From assembly GCA_019235885.1 (NCBI GenBank), contig JAFAKB010000088.1, positions 1-64,000 on the forward strand: a stretch of DNA of 64,000 bases, given 5' to 3'. Below the pieces are notes generated by a model. The model saw only the letters and a program-made list of their open reading frames with translations. It did not search any database and was not told the origin of the DNA. Origin of the DNA: Candidatus Eremiobacterota bacterium (lineage in GTDB: Bacteria > Vulcanimicrobiota > Vulcanimicrobiia > Vulcanimicrobiales > Vulcanimicrobiaceae). The translations under genes were made by a program, and so were the position numbers. This document shows positions 1-9,998 of this stretch, one piece after another (position 1 is the first letter of the stretch; each line of letters starts with the position of its first letter).

Positions 1-1
1 C

Positions 2-331
2 GTGCACATCTCGCAGCTCGCGCCGCAGCGCGTCGAGCGGGTCGAGGACGTGGTGAAGCCGGGCGACCAGATCATGGTCAAGGTGATCGAGATCGACTCG
101 CAAGGCCGCATCAACCTGAGCCGCAAGGCCGTGCTCGGCGCCGAGGCCGGCGGAGGCGACGGCGAAACGCACCGCGGCGGCCGCGCGGGCGACGGCGAGT
201 ACGGGCGCGGCAACGGCGCCCCGCAGCGCCGCGAGGGAAGCGGCTCCGGCGGTGGCGGTGGCGGCGGTGACCGCGGTCCGCGCCGGCGGCGTCCGCGGCC
301 GACCGGCGGCGGTGGCGGTTCGGCGGAGTAA
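2..331 (+). CDS. pnp: Polyribonucleotide nucleotidyltransferase, C-terminal end (partial)
   Basis: Only the last 109 residues are in the window; the gene continues to the left. The fragment opens inside an S1 RNA-binding domain with the PNPase-type run [18 protein letters not shown] followed by [17 protein letters not shown]. PNPase is the phosphorolytic 3'-to-5' exoribonuclease of RNA turnover. After the S1 domain there is a glycine/arginine-rich tail of about 60 residues (GG, RGG and RRRR runs), longer than in E. coli and probably an additional RNA-contact region. The assignment could be confused with another S1 protein, but the QGRINLSRK ending fits PNPase best. Confidence 0.85.
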   Translation: MHISQLAPQRVERVEDVVKPGDQIMVKVIEIDSQGRINLSRKAVLGAEAGGGDGETHRGGRAGDGEYGRGNGAPQRREGSGSGGGGGGGDRGPRRRRPRPTGGGGGSAE

Positions 332-368
332 ACGCACGGAACGCCGGCGGAAGAAGGAAAGACCTTGG

Positions 369-390
369 GAGCCCGTCGCAAGACGGGCTC
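369..390 (+). terminator. Perfect 8-bp hairpin after pnp
   Basis: GAGCCCGT, a 6-nt loop CGCAAG, then ACGGGCTC. It sits 37 bases past the pnp stop and ends 5 bases before the next start codon. There is no T-run after it, so it is at best a weak or factor-assisted terminator; it could equally be an mRNA 3'-end stabiliser or a leader structure for the next gene. Confidence 0.45.
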
Positions 391-395
391 TCGCC

Positions 396-953
396 ATGTC
401 CGCCGTCCGCGCGCTCGTGCTCGCCCTGGCCGCAACGCTGGCCCTCACCGGCGCGGCCCGGCACGTCCCGACCGTCTTCGACCTGTCGGACTCGGTGGGC
501 AAGCCGGCGCCCGAGGTGACGCTGACCGAGAGCGACGGAACGCCGCTTCCGTTCGCGGCGCTCAGAGGAAAGCCGACCTACGTGTTCCTGTTCGCGGGCT
601 GGTGCGCGCCGTGTCAGGAAGCGATGCCGTTCGTGCGCAACGCCTACGCGAGATACGGCGACCGCGTGCGCTTCGTCGGCGTCGACGTGCTCGAGGACGG
701 CGCGGCCGCGCGCGCCGCGATCGCGAACGCCGCGCTGCCGTTCACCGTCGCGATCTACCCGATCGATCAGCTCGACGCGATCGTCGCGCCCGACGTGCAG
801 CTGCACGCGGGGACGAAGTACCGCATTCCGGCCGATTTCCTGCTCGACGCCGACGGCGTGGTGCGTTACGCCTGGCACGGGCTCTCGGTCGACGACGGCG
901 GCGATCCCGTCGACGTGCTGCCGTCGTATCTCGCGAAGCTCGGCATTCGCTGA
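396..953 (+). CDS. TlpA/ResA-like thioredoxin-fold protein, exported or membrane-anchored
   Basis: A 185-residue protein with a hydrophobic N-terminus (residues 4-20, MSAVRALVLALAATLALTG) that acts as signal peptide or anchor, then an AhpC/TSA-thioredoxin fold. The redox motif WCAPC lies at residues 69-73 inside FLFAGWCAPCQEAM. A cis-Pro region (YRIPADFLLDADG) is followed by a C-terminal helix, as in TlpA/ResA. Such proteins reduce periplasmic disulfides, for example in cytochrome c maturation, but no ccm gene is nearby. The ATG at 396 was chosen because it begins the hydrophobic leader and follows the hairpin at 369-390; the frame is open upstream without further homology. Confidence 0.82.
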   Translation: MSAVRALVLALAATLALTGAARHVPTVFDLSDSVGKPAPEVTLTESDGTPLPFAALRGKPTYVFLFAGWCAPCQEAMPFVRNAYARYGDRVRFVGVDVLEDGAAARAAIANAALPFTVAIYPIDQLDAIVAPDVQLHAGTKYRIPADFLLDADGVVRYAWHGLSVDDGGDPVDVLPSYLAKLGIR

Positions 954-955
954 CG

Positions 956-1468
956 GTGCCGCGGCCGTCGTGGACGGTGCGCCCGAAAGGCGAGCGCGAC
1001 GTGACGGCGGTCGTCGCTTTGCTGGCCGACGTCGCGCGTGAAGGGAACTGGATCGCCACCGAGTGGCCCTTCGACCTCGACGCGCGCGCCGCGGCGCAGC
1101 GCGACGCGCTGCTGCACCGCTACACCGTCGGCTGGGTCGCGGTCGAACGGCGCGTCATCGTCGGCGATCTCACGCTGTGGGAGCTCGGGCGCGACGAGCC
1201 CGAGCTCGGGATGATCGTCGCTGCGGCGCACCGCCGCCGCGGGATCGGGCGCGCGCTGCTCGAGCGCGCGATCGCGTGGGCGGAGGCGAACGAGAAGACC
1301 GCGCTGCTGCTGCGCGTCTTCCCCGACAACGACGCCGCGCGCGCGCTCTACCGCGGCTGCGGCTTCGTCGACGTCGAGCTGCAGCGCAAGGCGATCTCGC
1401 GCCGCGACGGCTCGCGGCGTGACGCCGTCCTGATGCGCCGCCCCACCGCCGAAACGAGACGTGAGTGA
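956..1468 (+). CDS. GNAT-family N-acetyltransferase
   Basis: 170 residues starting at GTG 956, two bases after the thioredoxin-like stop, so probably co-transcribed. The acetyl-CoA binding motif A is RRRGIGRALLERAIAWA, followed by the motif-B-like FPDNDAARALYRGCGFVDVE seen in RimI/ribosomal-type GNATs. Substrate cannot be predicted. The final E (EL)GM strand before motif A is also typical. The start could be a little further in, because no Shine-Dalgarno stands out. Confidence 0.78.
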   Translation: MPRPSWTVRPKGERDVTAVVALLADVAREGNWIATEWPFDLDARAAAQRDALLHRYTVGWVAVERRVIVGDLTLWELGRDEPELGMIVAAAHRRRGIGRALLERAIAWAEANEKTALLLRVFPDNDAARALYRGCGFVDVELQRKAISRRDGSRRDAVLMRRPTAETRRE

Positions 1469-2049
1469 TGATGCGAGCCGAAGTCGTCTCGCGCGCGCCG
1501 CACGCGCGCAAGCACGGAACGACGTTTGCCGAAAGCTGGCGCAGCGCCGACGGCGCGACGCTGGTCGCGGTCGGTGCGGTGCTGGCCGGCGACGATCCGG
1601 TGATCGTCAGCGACCTCTTGCGCACCGGGGGGCGCGCGCTCGTCACCTCGCGCAAGGCGCTCGGCGTCGCGCTGGGCGCGCTCGACCGCGTCGTGCAGAA
1701 GCACGCGCACGAGCACCGCGACGACGAGCTCGCCGCCGCGGTGCTGCTGCTCGCGTTCGCGCCGGACGGCAACGACCTCGACGCCGCCGGCGCGGGTCAG
1801 CTGCACGCAGCGCTGATCGACGGTTCAGGGAACCAGCACCCAATTCACGGCCGCGCGGGCGCGCTCGGCACCGGGATCGAGCCGAAGGACCTGATCGAAT
1901 CGCTGCACCTGCGCCGCGACGACATCCTCGTCGCCGCGACGGTACCCATCGATCCCGAATGGTGGAACGCCGGCAACCGCACCGCCGAAGCGCTGCTTCA
2001 CCACAGCGCCGCCCACGACGCGTCCGTCGCGCTCGTGTCGGTCGGCTGA
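1468..2049 (+). CDS. Uncharacterised protein, possible PP2C/SpoIIE-like fold
   Basis: 193 residues. The start ATG at 1468 shares one base with the stop of the acetyltransferase gene, so the two are translationally coupled. I do not recognise the family with certainty. The arrangement of a glycine-rich strand (DAAGAGQLHAALIDGSG), a short GALGTGIEP stretch and LHLRRDDILVAATVP resembles the end of SpoIIE/PPM-type phosphatase domains (where LxxGDxLLLYTDG is usual), but the metal-binding aspartates are not obvious. It may be a degenerate relative or an unrelated fold. Confidence 0.55.
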   Translation: MMRAEVVSRAPHARKHGTTFAESWRSADGATLVAVGAVLAGDDPVIVSDLLRTGGRALVTSRKALGVALGALDRVVQKHAHEHRDDELAAAVLLLAFAPDGNDLDAAGAGQLHAALIDGSGNQHPIHGRAGALGTGIEPKDLIESLHLRRDDILVAATVPIDPEWWNAGNRTAEALLHHSAAHDASVALVSVG

Positions 2050-2067
2050 CGCGCTGCCGCGCGCGGT

Positions 2068-2364
2068 TCAGCCGCGGGGACCGAACCCGCGGTACGCCGT
2101 GACGGGGATCAGCGCGTCGATCACCAGCATCCCGCGCTGCTGCAGCGGCAGGGTGTCGAGCGCGGCGCGCGCTTCGTCGAGCGAGGCGGACTCGATGAGA
2201 ATCACCGCGCCCGGGCTGTCGCCGCGGCCCCAGACCTGCCGAAAGACGCCGTCGCGGTGGAGGGTCCGCACGCGCTCGGCCTCCGCCTCGAGCAGCTCCG
2301 GCGTGAACGCTGCTTCCGGAAAATCGTCGTAGTTGCGCCGAGCAGAGGCGATGAACTGGGCCAT
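2068..2364 (-). CDS. YciI/muconolactone-isomerase-like small protein
   Basis: 98 residues on the minus strand, beginning MAQFIASARRNYDDFP. The pattern of an N-terminal strand and helix, a central ERVRTLHRDGVFRQVW helix-strand and an ILIESASLDEARAALDTLPL segment matches the ferredoxin-like (dimeric alpha/beta barrel) YciI and muconolactone delta-isomerase group. Members are small-molecule isomerases or of unknown function. It stands alone, convergent with the upstream operon. Confidence 0.65.
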   Translation of the reverse strand: MAQFIASARRNYDDFPEAAFTPELLEAEAERVRTLHRDGVFRQVWGRGDSPGAVILIESASLDEARAALDTLPLQQRGMLVIDALIPVTAYRGFGPRG

Positions 2365-2441
2365 GACGCCTCGAGATTCTGAAGCCGCCGCGGAAATGCC
2401 CGCGCCGAGCCCGAAAGGGTCGCGCCTGCGAGGAGGTTGTT

Positions 2442-3026
2442 GTGAGCGTTCTCTATCCGACCATCAACTGTCTGGAGTTCGTCGCGTACAGCGGCACCCG
2501 GATCGTGTTGAGCTACTACTACGTCACCGGCCAGCCATCGGTCGCGGCATATCAAGGGATGGTGAAAGCCGGGATCAAGTCGGTCCTGTGCGTCCGTTTG
2601 CCGGGTGAGACCGTCGAATCGCCGCCGTATCCGCCGCCGCCGCCGTTCAGTCCGGCCGACGCCGCGCGCGAGCGCGACGACTTGGCGAAGCTCGGCATCT
2701 CGTTCACGAACATCCCGATCGAGCGCTCGATGGACCAGACGGACTTCAACAAAGCCGCGACCGCGGCGGCGGCAGCGTTCGACAAGAACACCCGCACCGG
2801 GCCGACGATGGTACACTGCTCGACCGGCGACCGCGCCTCGTCCGTGTTCGCGGCCTTGTTGATCGGATACGGGACGCCGAACGCGGAGGCGGCCGACTAC
2901 GCCAAGAACGCGCTGCTGCTGGCGAACGGGACGATCATCGACCGCGTCCTCGGCTACCGGCCGACCGCGGCGCTGACCGCCCAGCTTCAGGAGACCGCCG
3001 CCGGGGCTGCGCCCTCGCTGCGCTGA
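2442..3026 (+). CDS. DUF442/BLH-like protein tyrosine phosphatase-fold protein
   Basis: 194 residues from GTG 2442, with a strong ribosome site AGGAGG at 2431-2436. The phosphate loop HCSTGDRAS has Cys126 and Arg131 in the CX4R spacing of the beta-lactamase-hydrolase-like (DUF442) phosphatases, not the CX5R of classical tyrosine phosphatases. The N-terminal part (VTGQPSVAAYQGMVKAGIKSVLCVRLPGE) matches the usual GQP and KSVINLRxxxE elements of that family. An insertion of consecutive prolines (residues 61-69) follows the first strand. Probably a cytosolic phosphatase; substrate unknown. Confidence 0.72.
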   Translation: MSVLYPTINCLEFVAYSGTRIVLSYYYVTGQPSVAAYQGMVKAGIKSVLCVRLPGETVESPPYPPPPPFSPADAARERDDLAKLGISFTNIPIERSMDQTDFNKAATAAAAAFDKNTRTGPTMVHCSTGDRASSVFAALLIGYGTPNAEAADYAKNALLLANGTIIDRVLGYRPTAALTAQLQETAAGAAPSLR

Positions 3027-3079
3027 CGGCGGCGGGGCGCCGCAAAGAGCGCCGGTCCGCGCCGTCTAAGGACTCACGA

Positions 3080-4641
<1,562 letters not shown>

Positions 4642-4645
<4 letters not shown>

Positions 4646-5499
4646 ACGCGATCAAGCTCTTTCTGCGCGACATTCGGGTCGAGCACACGCTGTTCGCGCT
4701 GCCGTTCGCGTACGTCGGCGCGGTGATGGCGGCGCACGGCCTGCCCGCCTGGTGGCAGCTGGCGTGGATCACGCTGGCGGTGATCGGCGCTCGGACCGCG
4801 GCGATGGCGGCGAACCGCTACTTCGACAAGGAGATGGACGCCGCGAACCCGCGCACCGCAAAGCGCGCGCTCGCCAGCGGGAAATTGTCGCCCGCGGTGA
4901 TGGTGTGGGCGATCGTTGCCGGACTGGCATTGCTCGTGCTGAGCGCGGCGATGCTCAACCCGCTGTGCGTGAAGCTCCTCCCGCTCGCCGCGCTCGGCGC
5001 GGTCGGCTACCCGCTCTGCAAGCGCTTCACCTGGACGGTGCACTTCGTGCTCGGCGCGGTCGACGCGTGCGCGCCGCTCGGCGCGTACGTCGCCGTCGCG
5101 GGTAAAGTCGACGTGCCGGCGCTGCTGTTGTTCGTCGCGGTGACGGTGTGGGTGGCGGGCTTCGACATCCTGTACGCGCTGATGGACCTGCGCTTTGATC
5201 TGGCCAACAACGTGCGCTCGTTTCCGCAGGCGTTCGGCGAGCGCAGCGCGCGCGTGTGGCCGGTGGTGCTGCACGCGGTCATGGCGCTGGCGCTGCTCGG
5301 CGCGGGCCGGCTCGCGCAGGCCGGCTGGCTGTACTATGTCGGCGTGGCACTGGCGGTCGCCGTCACGGTGTACGAAGAGCGGTTGATCGCGCTCGCCAAA
5401 GACGTGTTCGCGCTGAACGAGCGCGTGTTCCTCACCAACATGGCGTTTTCGGTCGGCTTCCTCGGGACGACGCTCGCGTCGTACGTGCTCGCGCGATGA
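4642..5499 (+). CDS. UbiA-family prenyltransferase
   Basis: 285 residues starting at GTG 4642, overlapping the UbiD stop (GTGA). An integral membrane protein with about eight hydrophobic helices. The first aspartate motif is NRYFDKEMD (Asp62 and Asp66), the second is MDLRFDLANN (Asp182 and Asp186); both bind Mg-diphosphate of the polyprenyl donor. It attaches a prenyl chain to an aromatic ring in respiratory-quinone synthesis, and with the upstream UbiD homologue gives the order decarboxylase-prenyltransferase also seen for mqnL-mqnP. The acceptor substrate cannot be read from sequence. Confidence 0.87.
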
Positions 5500-6644
5500 T
5501 ACGTTCGCAGTTTCTGGCCGGGGTCGGGGGCGCCGCGGGCGCGACCCAAGTCGCGCAAATCGCGCCGTACACGGCGACGCTGCGGATCGCGGTCGTCTGC
5601 CCGCAGAGCGGTCCCGACGCGCGGGTCGGGAAGCAGCTCGCCGACGGCGTGCGCGCGGCGGTCGACCACATCAACGACGAGCGCAGCACCTTCGAGCGCG
5701 CGCTGCTGCTGTCGACCTACGACGACCACAACACCGCGGCCGACGCTACCGTGCAGGCGAGCTTCGCGGTCGCGCAGCCCGACACGCTGGCGGTGATCGG
5801 CCACCTCAGCGCGGGGACGACGTACGTCACCGAGCCGGTCTACGCGCAGGCGCAGGTGGCGCTGATCGTGCCGACCGTCACCGACGACCGCATCACCGCG
5901 CGCGGCTACCGCAACATCTTCCGGCTGCCCACGAAAGACTCCGACGAAGGACAGCTCGTCGCGGCGTACGCGATCCAGACCGGCTCGAAAGCGCCGCACG
6001 CCGTCACGCAGGACGGCGACTACGGGCCCGACGTCGCGCGCGGCTTCGTGCAGCGCGCCGCCTCGCTGCACGTCAATGCCGGTTCGACGCAGTTCTCGCT
6101 CGACAAACCCGACTACGCCGCCGCGGCCGCGCAGGTCCTCACGCACGCGCCCGACTGCGTTCTGCTCGCGGGCAACATCGCCGACATGGGGCCGCTGATC
6201 GCGGCGCTGCGCACGAAAGGCTACGCGGGGCGCTTCATCGCGACGCAAGGGTTCTTCGACGCGCAAACGATCTCGAGCGAGTACGCCAAGCAGACGGAAG
6301 GGCTCGTCGTCTCGACCAGCGTCCCGTACTATCCGCTCGCGCCGATCGCGCAGCGCGACGTGCAGGAGTACCAGGCGCGCTACGGCGCGCTGGCCCCGGT
6401 ATCGGCGTTCGGCTACGCCGCCGTCCAGCTGGTCCGCCTGGCCGTGCGCCGGACCGGCGCCTCGAACCGCCTCTCGGTGATCCGCGCGCTCGCGACCGGC
6501 GGCGCGTACGACACGATCACCGGCTCGTACACCTTCGGCCCCGCCGGCGACGCGATCGACCCGAACTGCTACTTCTACCGGGTCAAGGACGGAAAATTCG
6601 CCTACGAGCGCCAAGCTCACCCCAGCGGGTTCATGCTGAAGTGA
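5496..6644 (+). CDS. Periplasmic binding protein, branched-chain amino acid (LivJ/LivK) type
   Basis: 382 residues, start ATG 5496 overlapping the prenyltransferase stop (ATGA). The N-terminus MIRSQFLAGVGGAAGATQ resembles a Tat/Sec leader without the twin arginine. The mature part begins LRIAVVCPQSGPDARVGKQLADGVRAAVDHIN, typical of type I periplasmic binding folds (Peripla_BP_6). Later elements AVIGHLSAGTTYVTEPVYAQAQVALIVPT and FGYAAVQLVRLAVRRTG fit the same family. No ABC permease or ATPase is adjacent, so it is either an orphan receptor or served by genes elsewhere; its place in a quinone-gene operon is unexplained. Confidence 0.8.
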   Translation: MIRSQFLAGVGGAAGATQVAQIAPYTATLRIAVVCPQSGPDARVGKQLADGVRAAVDHINDERSTFERALLLSTYDDHNTAADATVQASFAVAQPDTLAVIGHLSAGTTYVTEPVYAQAQVALIVPTVTDDRITARGYRNIFRLPTKDSDEGQLVAAYAIQTGSKAPHAVTQDGDYGPDVARGFVQRAASLHVNAGSTQFSLDKPDYAAAAAQVLTHAPDCVLLAGNIADMGPLIAALRTKGYAGRFIATQGFFDAQTISSEYAKQTEGLVVSTSVPYYPLAPIAQRDVQEYQARYGALAPVSAFGYAAVQLVRLAVRRTGASNRLSVIRALATGGAYDTITGSYTFGPAGDAIDPNCYFYRVKDGKFAYERQAHPSGFMLK

Positions 6645-6658
6645 TCTAGGAGGCCACC

Positions 6659-7969
6659 GTGACGACGCTCTTCGCCGGAAGGGAGTCGCTGCGCGTTCCC
6701 GGCGAGCGCGCCACGTTCGTGTGGACGCTCCTCTCGCTGCCGCTGACCGTGCTGGTGCTGGGGTGGCTGCTGCAGCACCAGCTCACCTGGCAGGAGATCG
6801 CGCTGCTCCTCGTCGTCGCGATGGTCTACGTCGCGTTCGCGCGCGGCCGGCTGCTCGGCGGCGGGCTGCGCATCCACGCCGGCCAGCTCGGCCACGTGCA
6901 CGCCGTCGTCGAGGAGTGCGCGCGGATGATGCGGATGCCCACGCCGCACGTCTTCGTGCGCGACGACCCGTTCGTCCCCGTCGTCGCGGTCGGGATCGGC
7001 GAGCCGTACGCGATCGTCCTCTCGGCTCAGTACGTCGACCACTTCCGCGAGGACGAGCTGCGCTTCCTGATCGGGCGCGAGCTCGGCCACATCGCTTCCG
7101 GACACACCCGCTTCACCTCGCTGCTCAGCGCGAACGGCCGCGAGAACGGAATCGTCGCGATCGCCTTCGGCGCCTGGCTGCGCAAAATCGAGTACACCGC
7201 CGACCGCACCGGCCTGCTCTGCTGCGGCTCGCTCGACGCCGCGCTGCGCGCGATCGCCGTCTCGACCTTCGGCGAGGTCGGGCGCAAAGCGGATCTGAGC
7301 GCGTTCGCCGGCCAGCTCAAAGAGCTGCACGCCGAACCGTCGCTGCGGATGGCGGAGTGGAGCGCCTCGGCGCCGTACCCGACGAACCGCATCGCCGCGC
7401 TGCACCGCTTCGCGCGCGACCCGCTCTTCGCGACCTGGGCGCCGCGCTTCGCGCAGAATGCGGCCGCGCCGGTGGTGCGCGAGCCGGGCGAGGAAGTCTA
7501 CGCCGGATTCTGGCGGCGGACGTGGGCGTTTCTCATCGACGTCTCGGTGATCCAGGCGATCGTGCCGGCCGCGACCGCGGTGCAGCAGCGGGTCTTCTCG
7601 CTGAACGAGCTCGCGAACGACAAGGACGCAGGGCCGTTCGTCAATCAACTCGCGAAGAGCCTCGGGCCGAACGGTCACGTCACCGTGAGCGTCGGCGACA
7701 ACATGCTGCTGTGGGTCGTGTTCGCCGTCTACGCGGTCGTGCTCGTCGCGCTGATCGGCCAGACGGCCGGGATGATGATCTGCGACCTGCGCGTCATCAA
7801 CGCGAACCACGACCCGCGCGTCGGCTTCACGCGCGCGCTCGGCCGCTACGTCTCGCTCGTCGCTTCCTTGTTCGCGGTGGTCGGGTGGTTCGCGATCTTC
7901 AACCGCATCCAACCGTACGAGAAGTGGTCGCACACCCGGCTGGTCAGCGGCAGCGCCGCGATCCGCTGA
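6659..7969 (+). CDS. M48-like peptidase domain fused to RDD membrane domain; zinc motif altered
   Basis: 436 residues from GTG 6659, with ribosome site TAGGAGG at 6647-6653. Two membrane segments (about residues 20-60) precede an M48/HtpX-like domain. Its signature reads RELGHIASGH at residues 140-149, with Arg140 where the first zinc-binding His of HEXXH would be; the distal Glu178 in IEYTADR is kept. The C-terminal part (about residue 280 on) is an RDD domain with FWRRTWAFLIDV and GMMICDLRVI plus further membrane helices. It may be an inactive or non-canonical metalloprotease scaffold in the inner membrane. Some M48 relatives carry other residues at this position, so loss of activity is not certain. 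Confidence 0.75.
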   Translation: MTTLFAGRESLRVPGERATFVWTLLSLPLTVLVLGWLLQHQLTWQEIALLLVVAMVYVAFARGRLLGGGLRIHAGQLGHVHAVVEECARMMRMPTPHVFVRDDPFVPVVAVGIGEPYAIVLSAQYVDHFREDELRFLIGRELGHIASGHTRFTSLLSANGRENGIVAIAFGAWLRKIEYTADRTGLLCCGSLDAALRAIAVSTFGEVGRKADLSAFAGQLKELHAEPSLRMAEWSASAPYPTNRIAALHRFARDPLFATWAPRFAQNAAAPVVREPGEEVYAGFWRRTWAFLIDVSVIQAIVPAATAVQQRVFSLNELANDKDAGPFVNQLAKSLGPNGHVTVSVGDNMLLWVVFAVYAVVLVALIGQTAGMMICDLRVINANHDPRVGFTRALGRYVSLVASLFAVVGWFAIFNRIQPYEKWSHTRLVSGSAAIR

Positions 7970-8920
7970 CTAGCCGGCCGGAACGCTCGCCGGCTTCTGC
8001 GCCGGCTCGTCGCGCTTCGCGTTCGGGTCGACGTCCTGGGGCACGGCGCCGATGCGCGAGCCGTGCGTCTCGGCGTAGACGCGGGTGAACTCGGCGCCGA
8101 TCAGCAGGATCATCGAGGAGTAGTAGACCCACAGCAGCAGCACCAGCAGCGAGCCGGCGGCGCCGTACGCCGAGGCGACGCCGGCGCGGCCGAGGTAAAA
8201 CGCGATCAGCGCCTGTCCGACGACGAACAGCACGGCGGTGACGAGCGCGCCGGTCCACACGTCGCGCCACTCGATCTTCGCGTCGGGCAAGTACTTGTAC
8301 ATCAGCCCGAACATCAGCGTCACGATCGCCAGCGTGACGAGCCAGTTGACGAGCGCGAAGACGAACCCCGCGCCCGGGAACGGCAGCGCGTGCGCGACGT
8401 ACGTCGACACGTATGCGATCGCCGCGTTGATCGCCGTCGTCACCAGCAGCAGAAACCCGATCGCGAGCAGCATGCCGATCGAGGCGATGCGGTCGCGGAT
8501 CGCCGTCCACAGCGGCTTCTTCGGCGGCTCGACGTGCCAGACGGTGTTGAGCGCGTCCTGCAGCGCGGCGAACAGCCCCGCCGCGCCGAGCAGCAGCGTG
8601 ATCCAGCCGACGACCTGCGCGATCCCGCCCTGCTTGCGGTGGCCGTACGCGGCGGTCACCATCTGCTTGACGCTGTCGGCCGCTTCTTGGCCGGCCGAGC
8701 GTTTGATCGCCTCCAGCATCTGGTCCTCGACGAGATGGTGGCCGTGCCCGCCGTTCGTCAACCCCAAGACCTCGCCGGCAACCGCGATCACGATCAAAAA
8801 GACCGGCGCCAGCGCGAAGATCGTCGTGTACGAGAGCGCGGCGGCGAGGCGCGGCACCTTGTCCGCGTTGAACCGCGCGTACGTGTTCTTGAGCATCCCG
8901 ACATCCGCGTGCAGCGCCAT
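7970..8920 (-). CDS. YihY/BrkB-family inner-membrane protein
   Basis: 316 residues, convergent with the preceding gene and abutting it. It shows the family hallmarks RLAAALSYTTIFALAPVFLIVIA near the N-terminus, GLFAALQDALNTVW in the middle and GAAGSLLVLLLWVYYSSMILLIGAEFTRVYAE before a polar tail. About six membrane helices. Once called RNase BN by mistake, the family is now regarded as putative transporters or envelope proteins of unknown role. The tail is proline/alanine-rich (PAQKPASVPAG). Confidence 0.85.
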   Translation of the reverse strand: MALHADVGMLKNTYARFNADKVPRLAAALSYTTIFALAPVFLIVIAVAGEVLGLTNGGHGHHLVEDQMLEAIKRSAGQEAADSVKQMVTAAYGHRKQGGIAQVVGWITLLLGAAGLFAALQDALNTVWHVEPPKKPLWTAIRDRIASIGMLLAIGFLLLVTTAINAAIAYVSTYVAHALPFPGAGFVFALVNWLVTLAIVTLMFGLMYKYLPDAKIEWRDVWTGALVTAVLFVVGQALIAFYLGRAGVASAYGAAGSLLVLLLWVYYSSMILLIGAEFTRVYAETHGSRIGAVPQDVDPNAKRDEPAQKPASVPAG

Positions 8921-8997
8921 CGTGCGCTATGGTACCCGGTTCAGCCGCACGACGCCGAGGGTACGCTGAATCCCCAGCGCTGCGAAACGAGGCCACC

Positions 8998-9702
8998 ATG
9001 GCGGAACACAGCGGATCGGTGAGCGTCAACGCACCGGTCCACCAAGTCTACGAGCTGTACAGCCACTTCAACGACTACCCGAAGTTCATGACGTTCGTCA
9101 AAGAGGTCACGTACCTGGACGAGGAGCGGAGCCACTGGGTGGTCGACGTCGTCGGCAAGCACGAATGGGACGCGGTCAACGAGGACTGGATCGCGGACCG
9201 GCAGATCGGTTGGCGTTCGCTCGACGGCTTGGAGAACAGCGGGCGCGTGACGTTCGAGCCGGATGGCGGCGCTCGCACGCGCATCACCGTGCAGGTGAGC
9301 TACACGCCGCCGGCCGGAATCGCCGGCGCGCTCGCCGAGCGGCTCGGCGCCGGCGGTCAGTTCGAGCGCCGGCTGCAGCACGATCTGCAGCACTTCGCGG
9401 CGATGGTCGAGCAGGCGCCGCCCGGCGCGCTCGACCCGACCTCCTCTGCGTATTTGTTCCACGCCGAGAGCGCGGCCGCAAAAGGCCAGACGACGCAAGC
9501 GCAAAACGAGTCGATGGGGATGAGCGGCGACGACGCTGCGCCCGGAAACCGAGGCAGCATCGAGAGCACGACCGAGATCGCTTCGAACGACGTGCGCAGC
9601 GCGCCGGTCGGGACGAACGTTTCGCCCGCGGACGCGGAGCTGAACGATCCGGCGATCCCGCGCATCCCGGGAACGTCGGCGAATCCCGACCAGCCGATCT
9701 AG
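8998..9702 (+). CDS. SRPBCC (polyketide-cyclase/COQ10-like) protein with disordered tail
   Basis: 234 residues. The first 145 form a START/SRPBCC fold: PVHQVYELYSHFNDYPKFM at the start, RSHWVVDVVGKHEWDAV and ARTRITVQVSYTPP strands, and a closing long helix FERRLQHDLQHFAAMVE. This is the ligand-binding type common in small stress-associated proteins. The last 90 residues are polar, low complexity and probably disordered. It diverges from the BrkB-type gene with 77 bases between starts. The upstream open frame is not homologous, so ATG 8998 is preferred. Confidence 0.72.
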   Translation: MAEHSGSVSVNAPVHQVYELYSHFNDYPKFMTFVKEVTYLDEERSHWVVDVVGKHEWDAVNEDWIADRQIGWRSLDGLENSGRVTFEPDGGARTRITVQVSYTPPAGIAGALAERLGAGGQFERRLQHDLQHFAAMVEQAPPGALDPTSSAYLFHAESAAAKGQTTQAQNESMGMSGDDAAPGNRGSIESTTEIASNDVRSAPVGTNVSPADAELNDPAIPRIPGTSANPDQPI

Positions 9703-9705
9703 CCG

Positions 9706-9933
9706 CTACTCCTCGTCGTCGTCCTCCTCGTCTTCGTCGTCGTCCTCGTAGTCGTCGTCCGGAACGCTGTCCTCGGTGTTCCCGTGGCCGTCGTGCAGCG
9801 CCGAGGGCCGCGCGGCGTCGTTGTCGAGCGTGTCGGGGTCGAGCGCTTCGGTCGTCGCGACGTCGTCGCGGTGGGCGGGGGCGGGGAGACGTTCCTCGGT
9901 GAGGTCGTCTTCGTAGAGGTCGCGGCGTTCCAC
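9706..9933 (-). CDS. Small highly acidic protein, unknown function
   Basis: 75 residues from GTG 9933, convergent with the SRPBCC gene three bases away. The C-terminal 20 residues are almost only Asp and Glu (DDDYEDDDEDEEDDDEE). No fold recognised. Acidic tails of this type occur in nucleic-acid mimics and in solubility or chaperone tails, but there is no specific evidence. The start is in a plausible position, but a protein this biased could also be a chance frame in GC-rich DNA. Confidence 0.45.
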   Translation of the reverse strand: MERRDLYEDDLTEERLPAPAHRDDVATTEALDPDTLDNDAARPSALHDGHGNTEDSVPDDDYEDDDEDEEDDDEE

Positions 9934-9998
9934 GCGCTCAGCGTACCCCGCCCGGGACCGCGGAAACCGGCGGCTCGCTTTTGCGGTCCGAACCTAGC

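Noticed and set aside
7989-8007. GCCGGC inverted repeat as a terminator between the two convergent genes
   Set aside because: It is inside the BrkB coding end (PAQKPASVPAG), short, self-complementary by composition, and lacks a T-run.
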